Shown here: one piece after another, positions 24,826 to 34,122 of the stretch
How the letters are laid out: every line of letters starts with the position of its first letter
How positions within the stretch are numbered: the first letter of the stretch is position 1
DNA from: an uncultured Micrococcales bacterium
Lineage (GTDB): Bacteria; Actinomycetota; Actinomycetes; Actinomycetales; Microbacteriaceae
Direction: 5' to 3'
Assembly (NCBI GenBank): GCA_903880095.1
Contig: CAIRNX010000010.1
Coordinates: 182,453 to 246,452, forward strand
DNA: 64,000 nucleotides
Notes under the pieces: generated by a model
Databases searched by the model: none
Told to the model about the DNA's origin: nothing
The model's input: only the letters and a program-made list of their open reading frames with translations
Made by a program: the position numbers and the translations under genes

Positions 24826-26038
24826 GCCACTGCCCCTATTAGACTCGCCAAGATCCCCGGTTAGCTTTGTTGACTCCTCAGAGAGTCTTGCCTCAGCTAT
24901 TTCAGACCTTCGAAAGGGCATAGGCCCTCTCGCGGTGGATGCCGAGCGAGCGAGCGGCTTCAAATACAGTCAGCGCGCATATCTAGTTCAACTTCACCGA
25001 CAAGGTACTCAGATCTACCTGGTGGACCCAATTGCACTCACGCTCGATGACTTGCGTTCACTAGCAGCCTTCACTAATGAGCAGGAGTGGATTCTCCACG
25101 CTGCAACTCAAGACATGCCCTGCCTCGCAGAGCTAGGGCTTCACCCGCAAGCGCTTTTCGATACCGAATACATTTCGCGTTTATTGGGCTTTGAGCGGGT
25201 CGGCCTTGGGGCAGTCTGTGAACTCGCTCTTGGGATGCGATTAGCAAAAGAACATTCGGCGGCAGATTGGTCGACGAGACCGTTGCCGGAATCTTGGCTC
25301 AACTATGCCGCCCTCGACGTCGATGTTTTGCCAGAGATGCGCGAATTTCTTATCACCGAAATAGCTTCGCAAACGAAACAAAAAATAGTCTCGCAAGAGA
25401 TGCAGCACCTCCTGGGCTTCAAACCTAAGGCTCCTAAGATTGACCGATGGCGCGGGATGAGCGGCATTCAAGACCTCAGAGAACAACGTCAATTGGCTAT
25501 CGCTAGGGCGCTTTGGGAGTCTCGAGAGTCCTTAGCACAGAAGCTGGATGTTTCTCCTGGACGTCTAGTTCCAGACGGCTCACTGATTCATGCATCAAAA
25601 TCGCAACCAAGAAGTAAATCAATTCTCGCGAACGACAGGTCATTCAACGGTCGCGCTTCGAGAAGCTACCTTGACACCTGGTGGGCGGCAATTGAAACCG
25701 GAACCAACACTAGAGACTTGCCGCCGATGCGTATTTCCAACCCAGGCATACCAAACCACCGCAGCTGGCCGGCTAAGTTTCCCGAAGCAAACTCGCGTTT
25801 ACTTTTAGCCAAGGCCTTTATCGCTGAGGTTTCAGAGCAGCAGAAGATTCCTGCAGAGAACCTTTTGTCTCCAGACTCACTGAGACAACTTTGTTTTGAA
25901 CCCGATGGTTATGACGCCGAAGACACCGCAGGCCAGTTGCAAAGACTCGGTGCAAGACAATGGCAAATTGAGCTCTTGGCAGAGGGTATTAGTCGAGTGT
26001 TGAAAGACGCGAAACCGGATCAGAATCCAGCTGCTTAG
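24797..26038 (+). CDS. rnd: Ribonuclease D-like 3'-5' exonuclease with HRDC domain
   Basis: A 413-residue DEDD-family exonuclease for RNA 3'-end processing. The Exo motifs are PLAVDAERASGFKYSQRAY (Asp-x-Glu), WILHAATQDMPCLAEL (Asp) and LNYAALDVDVLPEM (Tyr and Asp), with HRDC regions after residue 210 (LREQRQLAIARALWESRESL). The start at 24797 lies inside the DUF3000 gene; an in-frame TTG at 24809 is an alternative. The final 50 bases overlap the convergent dxs, so both C-termini are encoded in one duplex. Confidence 0.9.
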   Translation: MFRPLNDAPEPLPLLDSPRSPVSFVDSSESLASAISDLRKGIGPLAVDAERASGFKYSQRAYLVQLHRQGTQIYLVDPIALTLDDLRSLAAFTNEQEWILHAATQDMPCLAELGLHPQALFDTEYISRLLGFERVGLGAVCELALGMRLAKEHSAADWSTRPLPESWLNYAALDVDVLPEMREFLITEIASQTKQKIVSQEMQHLLGFKPKAPKIDRWRGMSGIQDLREQRQLAIARALWESRESLAQKLDVSPGRLVPDGSLIHASKSQPRSKSILANDRSFNGRASRSYLDTWWAAIETGTNTRDLPPMRISNPGIPNHRSWPAKFPEANSRLLLAKAFIAEVSEQQKIPAENLLSPDSLRQLCFEPDGYDAEDTAGQLQRLGARQWQIELLAEGISRVLKDAKPDQNPAA

Positions 26039-27923
26039 CGTGTGGCACTCTCGCTCCTAGCACCTGAGCAACGATGTCTCTCGCTACGTTTTGAGCTGTA
26101 AGACCGATTTCCTCAAAAATTTCGCCTCGGCTCGCCGCCGCGAGAAACTCGTCTGGCAACCCGATTTCGTTGAGCGCGGTGTCGATCTGAGCGGCGCGCA
26201 GGTCTTGACGAATGCGTGTGCCGACACCGCCTACCTTAACGCCGTCCTCTATAGAGACAACAAGACGATGCTGCGCAGCCAAATTGATGATCGACTTTGG
26301 CACAGGGACAACCCATCGAGGGTCGATAACGGTTGACCCGATTCCTTGAGCGGCGAGCAGTTGAGACACCGAAAGGGCCATTGCTGCCATCGGACCAACC
26401 GCAACGATTAGGACGTCTTTCGCTGCCGATTCAAAGAGAACATCGACGCCGTCCTCTAGTCGGCGTATCGCATCTATGGAGGCGCCAGCGACGCCCTTAG
26501 GGAACCTGAGAACGGTTGGGGCATCATTTACCGCTACAGCTTCATTTAGCTCTTCACGCAGCCGCTCAGAGTCCCTCGGAGCCGCAATTCGGATGCCTGG
26601 AACGATCTGCAACAGTGCGAGATCCCACATGCCGTGGTGTGAAGGTCCATCTGGACCAGTAATACCAGCGCGGTCTAGAACGAAGGTGACCCCCGCTTTG
26701 TGCAGTGCGACATCCATCAGCACCTGGTCAAAACCGCGGTTGATGAAGGTGGCGTAAACGGCGACGACGGGGTGAAGGCCCCCAAAGGCCATTCCGGCAG
26801 CTGAGGTAACGGCGTGCTGTTCGGCGATGCCAACATCGAACACCCGGTTTGGGTATTTCTTCGCAAAGGAATCAAGGCCTACGGGAATCAACATGGCGCC
26901 GGTGATACCAACCACGTCTTCACGCTTATCGGCGATGGTTACGATTTCTTCAGCAAAAACTGAGGTCCACGACGCGCCACCCTTAGGTTCTAGCGACTCC
27001 CCCGTTGTCGGGTCGATTTGCCCGACGGCGTGAAACTGGTCGTCCTCGTGAAGCATTGCTGGGTCAAAACCGTGACCCTTTTGAGTAATCGCGTGAACAA
27101 TGACCGGGCTTGAATAACGTTTAGCCTGTTGCAACGCCTGTTCCATAGCCTTCAAATCGTGACCATCTACGGGCCCGATGTATTTGATGTCAAGGTTGGG
27201 GAACATCCCGGTTGGGGTCGCAGCTGTAATCAGACCCTTGCCGGCGCCGCGAGCCGTTAACCAAACTAGGTTTCCGATCCAGCCGAATTTGCTCAAAACC
27301 TTGCGGCTGAAGCGATAAGCGCGCTTGTAGCGAGTGTCGGTGCGAATCTTGGTGAGGTAGCGAGCGAGACCACCAATGGTTGGAGCATACGAACGCCCGT
27401 TGTCGTTCACAACGATCACGAGCTTGCGATCATTGTCGTCGGTGATGTTGTTGAGCGCTTCCCAGGCCATGCCACCTGTAAGGGCTCCATCGCCGATTAC
27501 CGCGACTACGTAACGGTCGTCTTGGCCGGTCAGGCGAAACGACTTTGCAATACCATCTGCCCAAGAAAGCGAAGAAGAGGCGTGCGACGATTCGACAACG
27601 TCGTGGACGGACTCGGCGCGGTCTGGGTAGCCGGAGATTCCACCCTTTTGACGGAGGCTACTTAGATCATTTCTGCCGGTCAATAGTTTGTGAACGTAAG
27701 ACTGATGACCGGTGTCGAAAATGATCGGGTCGTTCGGTGAATCAAACACTCGGTGAATCGCAACAGTCGTCTCTACGACACCAAGGTTGGGGCCAAGGTG
27801 TCCGCCAGTGCGGGCAACCGCCGAAACGAGGTATTCACGCAGTTCTAGGCAGAGGGTGTTGAGTTCCTCATAGCTGAGCGAGTCGAGGTCTCTAGGACCC
27901 TTAATTGACTCAAACAACGACAT
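25989..27923 (-). CDS. dxs: 1-deoxy-D-xylulose-5-phosphate synthase
   Basis: A 644-residue thiamine-diphosphate enzyme that starts the MEP isoprenoid pathway. Motifs: FDTGHQSYVHKLLTGR, the ThDP/Mg motif AVIGDGALTGGMAWEALNNI with NDN (VVNDNGRSYAPTIGG), FDVGIAEQHAVTSAAGMAFG with the catalytic Glu, and DRAGITGPDGPSHHGMWDLA. It follows acnA by 3 bp on the same strand and should be cotranscribed. Its last 50 bases overlap the 3' end of rnd. Confidence 0.97.
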   Translation of the reverse strand: MSLFESIKGPRDLDSLSYEELNTLCLELREYLVSAVARTGGHLGPNLGVVETTVAIHRVFDSPNDPIIFDTGHQSYVHKLLTGRNDLSSLRQKGGISGYPDRAESVHDVVESSHASSSLSWADGIAKSFRLTGQDDRYVVAVIGDGALTGGMAWEALNNITDDNDRKLVIVVNDNGRSYAPTIGGLARYLTKIRTDTRYKRAYRFSRKVLSKFGWIGNLVWLTARGAGKGLITAATPTGMFPNLDIKYIGPVDGHDLKAMEQALQQAKRYSSPVIVHAITQKGHGFDPAMLHEDDQFHAVGQIDPTTGESLEPKGGASWTSVFAEEIVTIADKREDVVGITGAMLIPVGLDSFAKKYPNRVFDVGIAEQHAVTSAAGMAFGGLHPVVAVYATFINRGFDQVLMDVALHKAGVTFVLDRAGITGPDGPSHHGMWDLALLQIVPGIRIAAPRDSERLREELNEAVAVNDAPTVLRFPKGVAGASIDAIRRLEDGVDVLFESAAKDVLIVAVGPMAAMALSVSQLLAAQGIGSTVIDPRWVVPVPKSIINLAAQHRLVVSIEDGVKVGGVGTRIRQDLRAAQIDTALNEIGLPDEFLAAASRGEIFEEIGLTAQNVARDIVAQVLGARVPHAKQLDSDPVSRLSTLD

Positions 27924-27926
27924 TTA

Positions 27927-30605
27927 CTAAGCGACCAGGCTTCTCAGAACGTATTGAAGGATTCCACCATTGCGGTAGTAATCGGCTTCGCCAGGTGTAT
28001 CAATTCGAAGAACCGCGTCGAAAACAACTTCGACTTTGCCCGGCTTTGAATGCCCAGACGGTTTTGCTGTAACTCGAAGAGTCTTAGGCGTAACCCCCTC
28101 GTTCAGCTGTTCAACGCCGTCGATGTCAAAAATCTCGGTTCCATCGAGGCCGAGGCTTGCGGCCGACTCGCCGGCTGGGAACTGCAACGGCAAAACGCCC
28201 ATGCCGATCAGGTTGCTTCGGTGAATGCGCTCAAACGATTCGGTTATTACGGCCCGAACGCCAAGCAGGCTGGTGCCCTTTGCTGCCCAGTCACGAGACG
28301 AACCCGATCCATATTCTTTACCGGCGAGAATTACCAGAGGGGTTCCCTGCGCCTGGTAGTTGCTTGAGGCGTCAAAGATGAACGCCTGTGGGGCTTCTGC
28401 AACAGTAAAGTCTCGGGTGTACCCTCCCTCAACGCCGTCAAGAAGCAAATTCTTCAGGCGAATGTTTGCGAAGGTTCCACGAATCATCACCTCGTGGTTT
28501 CCGCGCCGCGAGCCGTAGCTGTTGAAGTCGGATCGGCTAACACCATGCTCAGTCAGGTACTTACCCGCTGGTGAATCAGCCTTAATCGAACCGGCAGGGC
28601 TGATGTGGTCGGTGGTCACGGAGTCACCTAGAACAGCCAACGCACGAGCACCGGCAATACTTGAAACGGCAGATGGCTCTAGCTTCATACCGTCGAAGTA
28701 AGGCGGCTTGCGAACGTAGGTTGATTTCTCGTCCCAGTTGAAGGTGGCACCAACCGGTGTTGGTAGCGACTTCCAGCGCTCGTCACCCTCGAAAACGCCT
28801 GAATACTGTGTCTTGAACATCTCAGAGTTTATTGAAGAGTCAATAGTTTGCTGGACTTCGACCGGTGTCGGCCAGATATCACGCAAGAAGACGTCGTTAC
28901 CCTGTTGGTCTTGACCAAGAGGCTGTGACTCAAAGTCAAAGTTCATGGTTCCTGCAAGAGCGTAGGCGATTACCAGTGGCGGTGAAGCCAAGTAGTTCAT
29001 CTTTACGTCTGGGTTGATTCGACCTTCGAAGTTGCGGTTACCAGAGAGAACGGCGGTTACGGCAAGGTCATGTTCATTGATTGAAGCGCTGATCGCTTCG
29101 TCAAGCGGGCCCGAGTTGCCGATGCATGTGGTGCAACCGTAACCAACGAGGTTGAAGCCGAGTGCGTCGAGGTCGTCGGTAAGTCCGGCCTTCTTGTAGT
29201 ACTCGGTTACAACCTTTGAACCCGGTGCGAGTGAGGTTTTAACCCACGGCTGCGCCTTCAGGCCCTTGGCTACCGCGTTTCGGGCGAGAAGGCCAGCGGC
29301 GAGCATGACAGAAGGGTTCGATGTGTTCGTGCAAGAGGTGATCGAAGCGATGGTCACGTAACCGTTGTCAATCGTGAATTCTTCACCTTCAACAGGCGAT
29401 GGTTTCGAAGCAACATCGCTATAGGTTGGGATGTCCTTGGCGAAACTGGCTTTTGCGTCGGTCAGTTCAATGCGGTCTTGAGGGCGCTTTGGGCCCGCAA
29501 TCGAAGGCACAACCGTCGAAAGGTCCAACTCGAGGTACTCACTGAACACAGGCTCGATTGATGGGTCGTGCCATAGGCCCTGCACCTTGGTGTAAGCCTC
29601 AACCAGAGCGATCTCTTCTTCGCTTCGACCGGTGAAACGCAAGTAGTCGAGGGTCACATCGTCAACTGGGAAGATAGCTACAGTTGAGCCGAACTCAGGG
29701 CTCATGTTGCCAATTGTTGCTCTGTTAGCTAGCGGAACAGACGAGACACCCTCACCGTAGAACTCGACGAACTTGCCAACCACACCGTGTTTTCTCAGCT
29801 TCTCGGTGATTGTCAAAACGACATCGGTCGCTGTGGCGCCAACTGGGATAGCTCCAACGAGCTTGAAACCGACAACCTTCGGAATCAGCATCGAAACAGG
29901 CTGGCCAAGCATTGCCGCCTCCGCTTCGATTCCACCAACACCCCAACCGAGGATGCCGAGGCCGTTGACCATCGTGGTGTGCGAATCGGTTCCGACACAC
30001 GAGTCTGGGTAAGCCTGCAGCTCGCCGTTGACTTCACGAGTCATGACAGTTCTGGCCAAGTATTCAATGTTGACCTGGTGCACGATACCCGTGCCGGGAG
30101 GGACGACTTTGAAGTCATCAAAAGCGGTCTGACCCCATCGGAGGAACTGGTAACGCTCGCCGTTTCGCTCATATTCGAGTTCAACGTTTCGTTCAAAAGC
30201 CTCAGGGCTGCCGGCTACGTCGATAACTACAGAGTGGTCGATCACCATTTCGGCAGGTGCGAGCGGATTGATTCGCTTCGGGTCTCCACCGAGTGCCGCA
30301 ACGGCTTCACGCATTGTCGCAAGGTCAACGATGCAAGGGACGCCGGTGAAGTCCTGCATGACAACACGGGCTGGCGTGAACTGAATCTCGGTGTCTGGCT
30401 CTGCGGTTGGGTCCCAAGTGGCTAGAGCCTTGATGTGCTCGCTCGTGATGTTGGCGCCGTCCTCTGTGCGAAGAAGGTTCTCCAGAAGAATCTTGAGGCT
30501 GTATGGCAGCTTCGGTGCTTCAGCCGCGGCCAATTTGAAGATGCGGTAGCTTTTGCTACCAACGTTGAGCAGTTCACTAGCTCCGAAGCTGTTCACCTTT
30601 GACAT
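27927..30605 (-). CDS. acnA: Aconitate hydratase A
   Basis: An 892-residue TCA-cycle aconitase with a [4Fe-4S] cluster. Cluster cysteines are visible in [20 protein letters not shown] and in [20 protein letters not shown]; other conserved blocks are [20 protein letters not shown] and the C-terminal [19 protein letters not shown] swivel-domain active-site loop. The ATG has AAGGAG at 9-nt spacing, so unlike many neighbours it has a conventional leader. It heads acnA-dxs and is preceded on the same strand by DUF3159 after 44 bp. Confidence 0.98.
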   Translation of the reverse strand: MSKVNSFGASELLNVGSKSYRIFKLAAAEAPKLPYSLKILLENLLRTEDGANITSEHIKALATWDPTAEPDTEIQFTPARVVMQDFTGVPCIVDLATMREAVAALGGDPKRINPLAPAEMVIDHSVVIDVAGSPEAFERNVELEYERNGERYQFLRWGQTAFDDFKVVPPGTGIVHQVNIEYLARTVMTREVNGELQAYPDSCVGTDSHTTMVNGLGILGWGVGGIEAEAAMLGQPVSMLIPKVVGFKLVGAIPVGATATDVVLTITEKLRKHGVVGKFVEFYGEGVSSVPLANRATIGNMSPEFGSTVAIFPVDDVTLDYLRFTGRSEEEIALVEAYTKVQGLWHDPSIEPVFSEYLELDLSTVVPSIAGPKRPQDRIELTDAKASFAKDIPTYSDVASKPSPVEGEEFTIDNGYVTIASITSCTNTSNPSVMLAAGLLARNAVAKGLKAQPWVKTSLAPGSKVVTEYYKKAGLTDDLDALGFNLVGYGCTTCIGNSGPLDEAISASINEHDLAVTAVLSGNRNFEGRINPDVKMNYLASPPLVIAYALAGTMNFDFESQPLGQDQQGNDVFLRDIWPTPVEVQQTIDSSINSEMFKTQYSGVFEGDERWKSLPTPVGATFNWDEKSTYVRKPPYFDGMKLEPSAVSSIAGARALAVLGDSVTTDHISPAGSIKADSPAGKYLTEHGVSRSDFNSYGSRRGNHEVMIRGTFANIRLKNLLLDGVEGGYTRDFTVAEAPQAFIFDASSNYQAQGTPLVILAGKEYGSGSSRDWAAKGTSLLGVRAVITESFERIHRSNLIGMGVLPLQFPAGESAASLGLDGTEIFDIDGVEQLNEGVTPKTLRVTAKPSGHSKPGKVEVVFDAVLRIDTPGEADYYRNGGILQYVLRSLVA

Positions 30606-30649
30606 CCAGCCGACTCCTTAATGCAGATTTATCTAAAACGAAATTACCA

Positions 30650-31324
30650 CTACTCGGCGCGGCGCAGTAACGGCCTAACCGAAAGCCAAGTGAACCACGC
30701 ACTCAGTGCGTAAAGAGGCACACCCATGACGAGTTTCACAAAACCAAGTAGCACGACCGCGTTGGCGACGTAAAGCGGAACCTCTACTAGGAGGCGCAAA
30801 CCGAAGAGTGCCACCCAGATCGATGTGACCAGCGAATACCTACGCACAAGGTGACGATCTTTGCGCCATTGAACACCGTCAGAGAAGACACCAACCAGTA
30901 CTCCCACCAACGGCCATCGGATGGCAATTGAAAGGAGTATCGCTGCAAAGTAGACGATATTTGTGAAGAAGCCTGGAAGAAAAAAGTCTCTTGCGTGGCT
31001 TGTCTCAGAGCCGTTTCGAAGAGTCAAGTAGGCAGCTAACCCGATACCTAGCATTCCGTAAATCGGCTGAGCCAGTGGGCGTTTGCGAATGATTTGGGCG
31101 ATGATAAACACCAGCGCGAGAGCTCCGGCCGCGTAAACCGAAATGAAGACGTTCTCTGTTAGAGCAAAGCTAACGGCGTACGCCGTTCCTGGGACAGCCG
31201 ATTCTAGAATTCCCCACACGCCGCCGAGGCTCGCCAACATGGACTGCCCATCGAGTTTTAGCGTGCCGTCGTCGTGCTTTGCCATGCCAAGTTTGGTAAC
31301 TGGCTCGTTAGGTTGCGACATCAA
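30650..31324 (-). CDS. DUF3159 domain-containing membrane protein
   Basis: A 224-residue protein with about six hydrophobic segments (for example NVFISVYAAGALALVFIIAQ and IVYFAAILLSIAIRWPLVGV), typical of the actinobacterial DUF3159 family. Function unknown. Its ATG overlaps the DUF3710 stop codon in an ATGA arrangement. In most Actinobacteria an OB-fold protein gene and potassium-uptake genes lie around here; they are missing from this cluster. Confidence 0.85.
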   Translation of the reverse strand: MMSQPNEPVTKLGMAKHDDGTLKLDGQSMLASLGGVWGILESAVPGTAYAVSFALTENVFISVYAAGALALVFIIAQIIRKRPLAQPIYGMLGIGLAAYLTLRNGSETSHARDFFLPGFFTNIVYFAAILLSIAIRWPLVGVLVGVFSDGVQWRKDRHLVRRYSLVTSIWVALFGLRLLVEVPLYVANAVVLLGFVKLVMGVPLYALSAWFTWLSVRPLLRRAE

Positions 31325-31896
31325 AGACCAGGCCTGGGTGGCGTGATGATGCCGGCAGGGACAACTATTTCCAATGGTTCCTTTGGTGGCATTGGTGAAT
31401 CGCCACGATGGATTACCAATGACCTGAATATGTCTTCAATTTCGGTCGCCGAAACTAGATCGGCTAGCGCATTACCCGTTATCGAGCCGCGAACAAACCA
31501 ACGAGGGCCATCTACCCCAATAAACCTTGTATCCCTCAGTTGACCGTCGGGTTGAACGACTCTCGCGTCGAGCCCAGGCCCAAGCTGCCCAAGGTATGGG
31601 GTAACCGATCCCCCGGAGCTCTCGATAGATCCGGCCAATTGTTCAAGAACATCGCCCCAAACACCCTCGTGCTTTGACGCTGCAAAAACTGAGACCTGAA
31701 GCGTTGTTCCGGCACTTTCGAGGGTAAGAGCCAAAACACGTCCCGTGGCCTCCTCGACCTCCAAGCGAATACCCACCTCTGGCTCGGGAACCAACCGGAT
31801 TGCGCCAAAGTCTAGATAACCTGCTGGCAAATCCACTTCGCTCGAATCGAAAGGGCCAAGCTCGAGGCGGTTGCTCGGAAAAATCTTCTCGGTCAT
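31321..31896 (-). CDS. DUF3710 domain-containing protein
   Basis: A 191-residue soluble protein of the actinobacterial DUF3710 family. Conserved stretches are GPFDSSEVDLPAGYLDFGAI, VSVFAASKHEGVWGDVLEQL, GPRWFVRGSITGNALADLVS and RSLVIHRGDSPMPPKEPLEI. No enzyme motif is evident. It overlaps dut by 4 bp (ATGA) and DUF3159 by 4 bp, so the three genes form a tightly coupled operon dut-DUF3710-DUF3159. Confidence 0.88.
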   Translation of the reverse strand: MTEKIFPSNRLELGPFDSSEVDLPAGYLDFGAIRLVPEPEVGIRLEVEEATGRVLALTLESAGTTLQVSVFAASKHEGVWGDVLEQLAGSIESSGGSVTPYLGQLGPGLDARVVQPDGQLRDTRFIGVDGPRWFVRGSITGNALADLVSATEIEDIFRSLVIHRGDSPMPPKEPLEIVVPAGIITPPRPGL

Positions 31897-32327
31897 GCAA
31901 CACCTGTCGAACCGAAACCGTTTTGACCTCGATCGCTACCAGGCAGATCGTCGACTTGCACAAAACGTGCCCGATAAACCTCTTGAATCAGCAGCTGAGC
32001 GATTCTGTCACCTACAGAAATATTGAAGGCGACGTCGCTGGTGTTCAAAAGAGTCACCATGATTTCACCGCGGTAACCGGCGTCAACCGTCCCAGGTGCA
32101 TTGAGCACCGTTATGCCGTGTTTCACGGCTAAGCCAGAACGCGGGTGTACGAGCCCAACAAAGCCGTCTTGCAGTGCGATAGAGATGCCGGTGCGAACCA
32201 AAGCGCGCTGCCCTGCCTCAATGGTGAGTGTCTCTGACGATCTGAGGTCGGCGCCGGCGTCACCGGGTTGCGCGTAGTGCGGCAACATGTCCTTGTCGCA
32301 GACGATCAACACCTCGGTTTGTTTCAT
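31893..32327 (-). CDS. dut: dUTP diphosphatase
   Basis: A 144-residue trimeric dUTPase that hydrolyses dUTP to dUMP. The five motifs are visible: PGDAGADLRS (motif 1), HPRSGLAVKHGITVLNAPGT (motifs 2-3, including the dUMP-binding region), GEIMVTLLN, ISVGDRIAQLLIQE (motif 4) and a C-terminal DRGQNGFGSTG (motif 5). The start at 32327 (MKQTEVLIV) is chosen because a longer reading would begin beyond the divergent DUF3093 start at 32350; TACGCT lies six bases upstream and no ribosome site is at good spacing. Confidence 0.94.
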   Translation of the reverse strand: MKQTEVLIVCDKDMLPHYAQPGDAGADLRSSETLTIEAGQRALVRTGISIALQDGFVGLVHPRSGLAVKHGITVLNAPGTVDAGYRGEIMVTLLNTSDVAFNISVGDRIAQLLIQEVYRARFVQVDDLPGSDRGQNGFGSTGVA

Positions 32328-32333
32328 CCTTAG

Positions 32334-32343
32334 AGCGTAATCT
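32334..32343. promoter_or_regulatory. Overlapping face-to-face -10 elements of dut and the DUF3093 gene
   Basis: On the minus strand TACGCT-CTAAGG-ATG leads into dut (hexamer 32334-32339). On the plus strand TAATCT-AAAACA-ATG leads into DUF3093 (hexamer 32338-32343). The two hexamers share two base pairs, and only 22 bp separate the two start codons. Both would give leaderless mRNAs and cannot be occupied at the same time. The -35 regions would fall inside the opposite gene and show no good TTGACA. Confidence 0.55.
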
Positions 32344-32349
32344 AAAACA

Positions 32350-32784
32350 ATGGACACACCTGTTTACCGCGAGAGAGTTTTACCCTCGCTAGCCACATTC
32401 CTGCTCGCGCCGTTACTCGGTGTATTTGTCTTCGCGGTGATGTTGCCCGTGAACGACCAGCTCGGCACATTGATAGCAATTTCCGTCTCTGCGCTATTGG
32501 CCTCGCTGCTGATCCTCAAGGCACCCGTCATCGAGGTTTCAATAAGTCACGTACGCGTGGGTAGAGCGCGAATCGATCGAGCTCTAATTGGGTCGATCAC
32601 GATTGTTTCGGCAGAAGACGCGTTCGCCGAAAAAGGTCACCTTCTCGACGCGACCGCCTACACAAGTTTTCAAGCTTCAGTGAAAACAATGCTCAAGGTG
32701 CAAATAGCCGACAAGGCCGACCCAACACCGTACTGGCTTTTCAGTACACGCAACCCTGAGAAACTAAAAGACTTACTCTCTTAG
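32350..32784 (+). CDS. DUF3093 domain-containing membrane protein
   Basis: A 144-residue protein with two adjacent N-terminal transmembrane helices (FLLAPLLGVFVFAVMLPVND and LIAISVSALLASLLILKAPV) followed by a cytoplasmic beta-rich domain (VSISHVRVGRARIDRALIGS, ending PYWLFSTRNPEKL). This is the actinobacterial DUF3093 family, regularly adjacent to dut. Function unknown. Its TAG stop shares the tetranucleotide TTAG with the DUF4193 stop on the other strand. Confidence 0.87.
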   Translation: MDTPVYRERVLPSLATFLLAPLLGVFVFAVMLPVNDQLGTLIAISVSALLASLLILKAPVIEVSISHVRVGRARIDRALIGSITIVSAEDAFAEKGHLLDATAYTSFQASVKTMLKVQIADKADPTPYWLFSTRNPEKLKDLLS

Positions 32785-33065
32785 TCGCACTCCACGCAGA
32801 CCGGGCCAGTCTTCTTTTTGCGACTCAGTAGTGAGTGGTGCTTAACAATGAAGCACTCACTGCAAGTGAATTCATCATCTTGCGCAGGCAAGACAACAAC
32901 CTCCAGATCATCGGGAATGACTTCTGGCATAAGGAATGCCTCGCCGTGATCACCCTCGTCAACATCGGTAGCCCCCGCGGTCTTTTCAGGAATGCGCTCT
33001 TTAATCGCTTCGATGGACTCGTGGTCGTCATCGTTCTTGCGAGGAGCGTCGTAATCGGTAGCCAT
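32781..33065 (-). CDS. DUF4193 domain-containing protein
   Basis: A 94-residue acidic protein of the actinobacterial DUF4193 family. The N-terminus MATDYDAPRKNDDDHESIEA is usual. The C-terminal part has four cysteines in two pairs, DEFTCSECFIVKHHSLLSRK and TGPVCVECD, likely a zinc ribbon with a treble-clef look. It may bind RNA polymerase or nucleic acid, but no function is established. It is convergent with DUF3093 and shares its 4-nt stop overlap; 187 bp without another gene separate it from sepH. Confidence 0.88.
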   Translation of the reverse strand: MATDYDAPRKNDDDHESIEAIKERIPEKTAGATDVDEGDHGEAFLMPEVIPDDLEVVVLPAQDDEFTCSECFIVKHHSLLSRKKKTGPVCVECD

Positions 33066-33252
33066 ACCCGTTCTTTCAATCTAGGAAATGAAGCGCCTGT
33101 AGTCTCTAACAACTTTGTGAAAAAGGCAACGGCGCAACACCTAAACACGCAGGAAATCTTTCTATTCCAAATATTCGATATCTGACACTTATCACTCGCT
33201 TGCCCTAAATACTTAGGTTTTGGTGGCAAACTGCTAGCGAAAGCAGGTAGAG

Positions 33253-34122
33253 ATGCGTGACATTCGTTTTATCAGCGGCGACGGAGAGTCGATTGTTCTA
33301 GAAACAGCTGACGGAGAGAAGCTGCGCCTAACGATTGATAACCAGGTGCGTGAGGCCATTCGGCAGCAGCCCGCCGTTTCGGGCGAACACACTCTGAATC
33401 CGCGAGAAATCCAGGACGCAATCAGAACCGGCACTACCGTTCTCGAACTCGTGGCTTCCAGCGGAGACTCGGAAGACTACATAGCTATATTCGCGAAGCC
33501 AGTGCTCGAAGAACTTGAGCACATGGTGGCATCAGCCTTGGCTGTGAGAGTAGAAATCGAGCCGGACAGGTTCAACGAGACTCGCCACCGTGAATTCGGG
33601 GAGCTTATTTCGGAGCGCCTCAGAAATGGCGGAGCTTCATCAATCACCTGGTCTGCGAGTCGCGAGACACCATTGACCTGGCTGATCCGCGCAGAGTTCG
33701 AAACCATGGGTGGCAAAGGTCGAGCCACCTGGACGTTTGACCCGAGACACGTTGTGTTGAGTCCCGAAAACGAAACCGCAATTGGGCTCTCAAACAAGGG
33801 TGGATTCGGTGATTCACCGATCCCCAAACTTCAGGTGCTTACGCCTTCAGCAGATGACGACACTCAGGTCGAGTCGGATGCCTCCAAGGTGACAGAACTA
33901 TTAGACGCGTTCAAGGAGCGTCGCGAGGCTGCGGCGGCCTTAGTTGAAGAAGCAGAGCCGGTTGAAGATTTCGAATATGTTGAGGTGGTTGAAGAAGCCT
34001 TCGAGGACGACACAAAAGCAGAGATTGAGCTCGATGAAGGAAAGGTCGAGACCTCCAAAAAGGGTCGCGCGCCTATGCCATCTTGGGACGAAATAGTTTT
34101 CGGTTCAAAAACCGAGGACTAA
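33253..34122 (+). CDS. sepH: Septation protein SepH (DUF3071)
   Basis: A 289-residue actinobacterial SepH, an FtsZ-binding protein that promotes Z-ring assembly. The N-terminal domain opens MRDIRFISGDGESIVLETAD; a helix-turn-helix motif follows at about residues 55-75 (LNPREIQDAIRTGTTVLELV) and YIAIFAKPVLEELEHMVASA completes the conserved domain. After residue 190 the sequence is acidic and probably disordered, ending with the conserved tail RAPMPSWDEIVFG. AGGTAGAG precedes the ATG. It shares a CTAA stop overlap with the convergent phosphodiesterase. Confidence 0.93.
   Translation: MRDIRFISGDGESIVLETADGEKLRLTIDNQVREAIRQQPAVSGEHTLNPREIQDAIRTGTTVLELVASSGDSEDYIAIFAKPVLEELEHMVASALAVRVEIEPDRFNETRHREFGELISERLRNGGASSITWSASRETPLTWLIRAEFETMGGKGRATWTFDPRHVVLSPENETAIGLSNKGGFGDSPIPKLQVLTPSADDDTQVESDASKVTELLDAFKERREAAAALVEEAEPVEDFEYVEVVEEAFEDDTKAEIELDEGKVETSKKGRAPMPSWDEIVFGSKTED

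Noticed and set aside
33066..33252. 187-bp gap between DUF4193 and sepH as a hidden gene or RNA
   Set aside because: No reading frame, strong hairpin or clear promoter pair was visible; it probably just holds the two divergent promoters.
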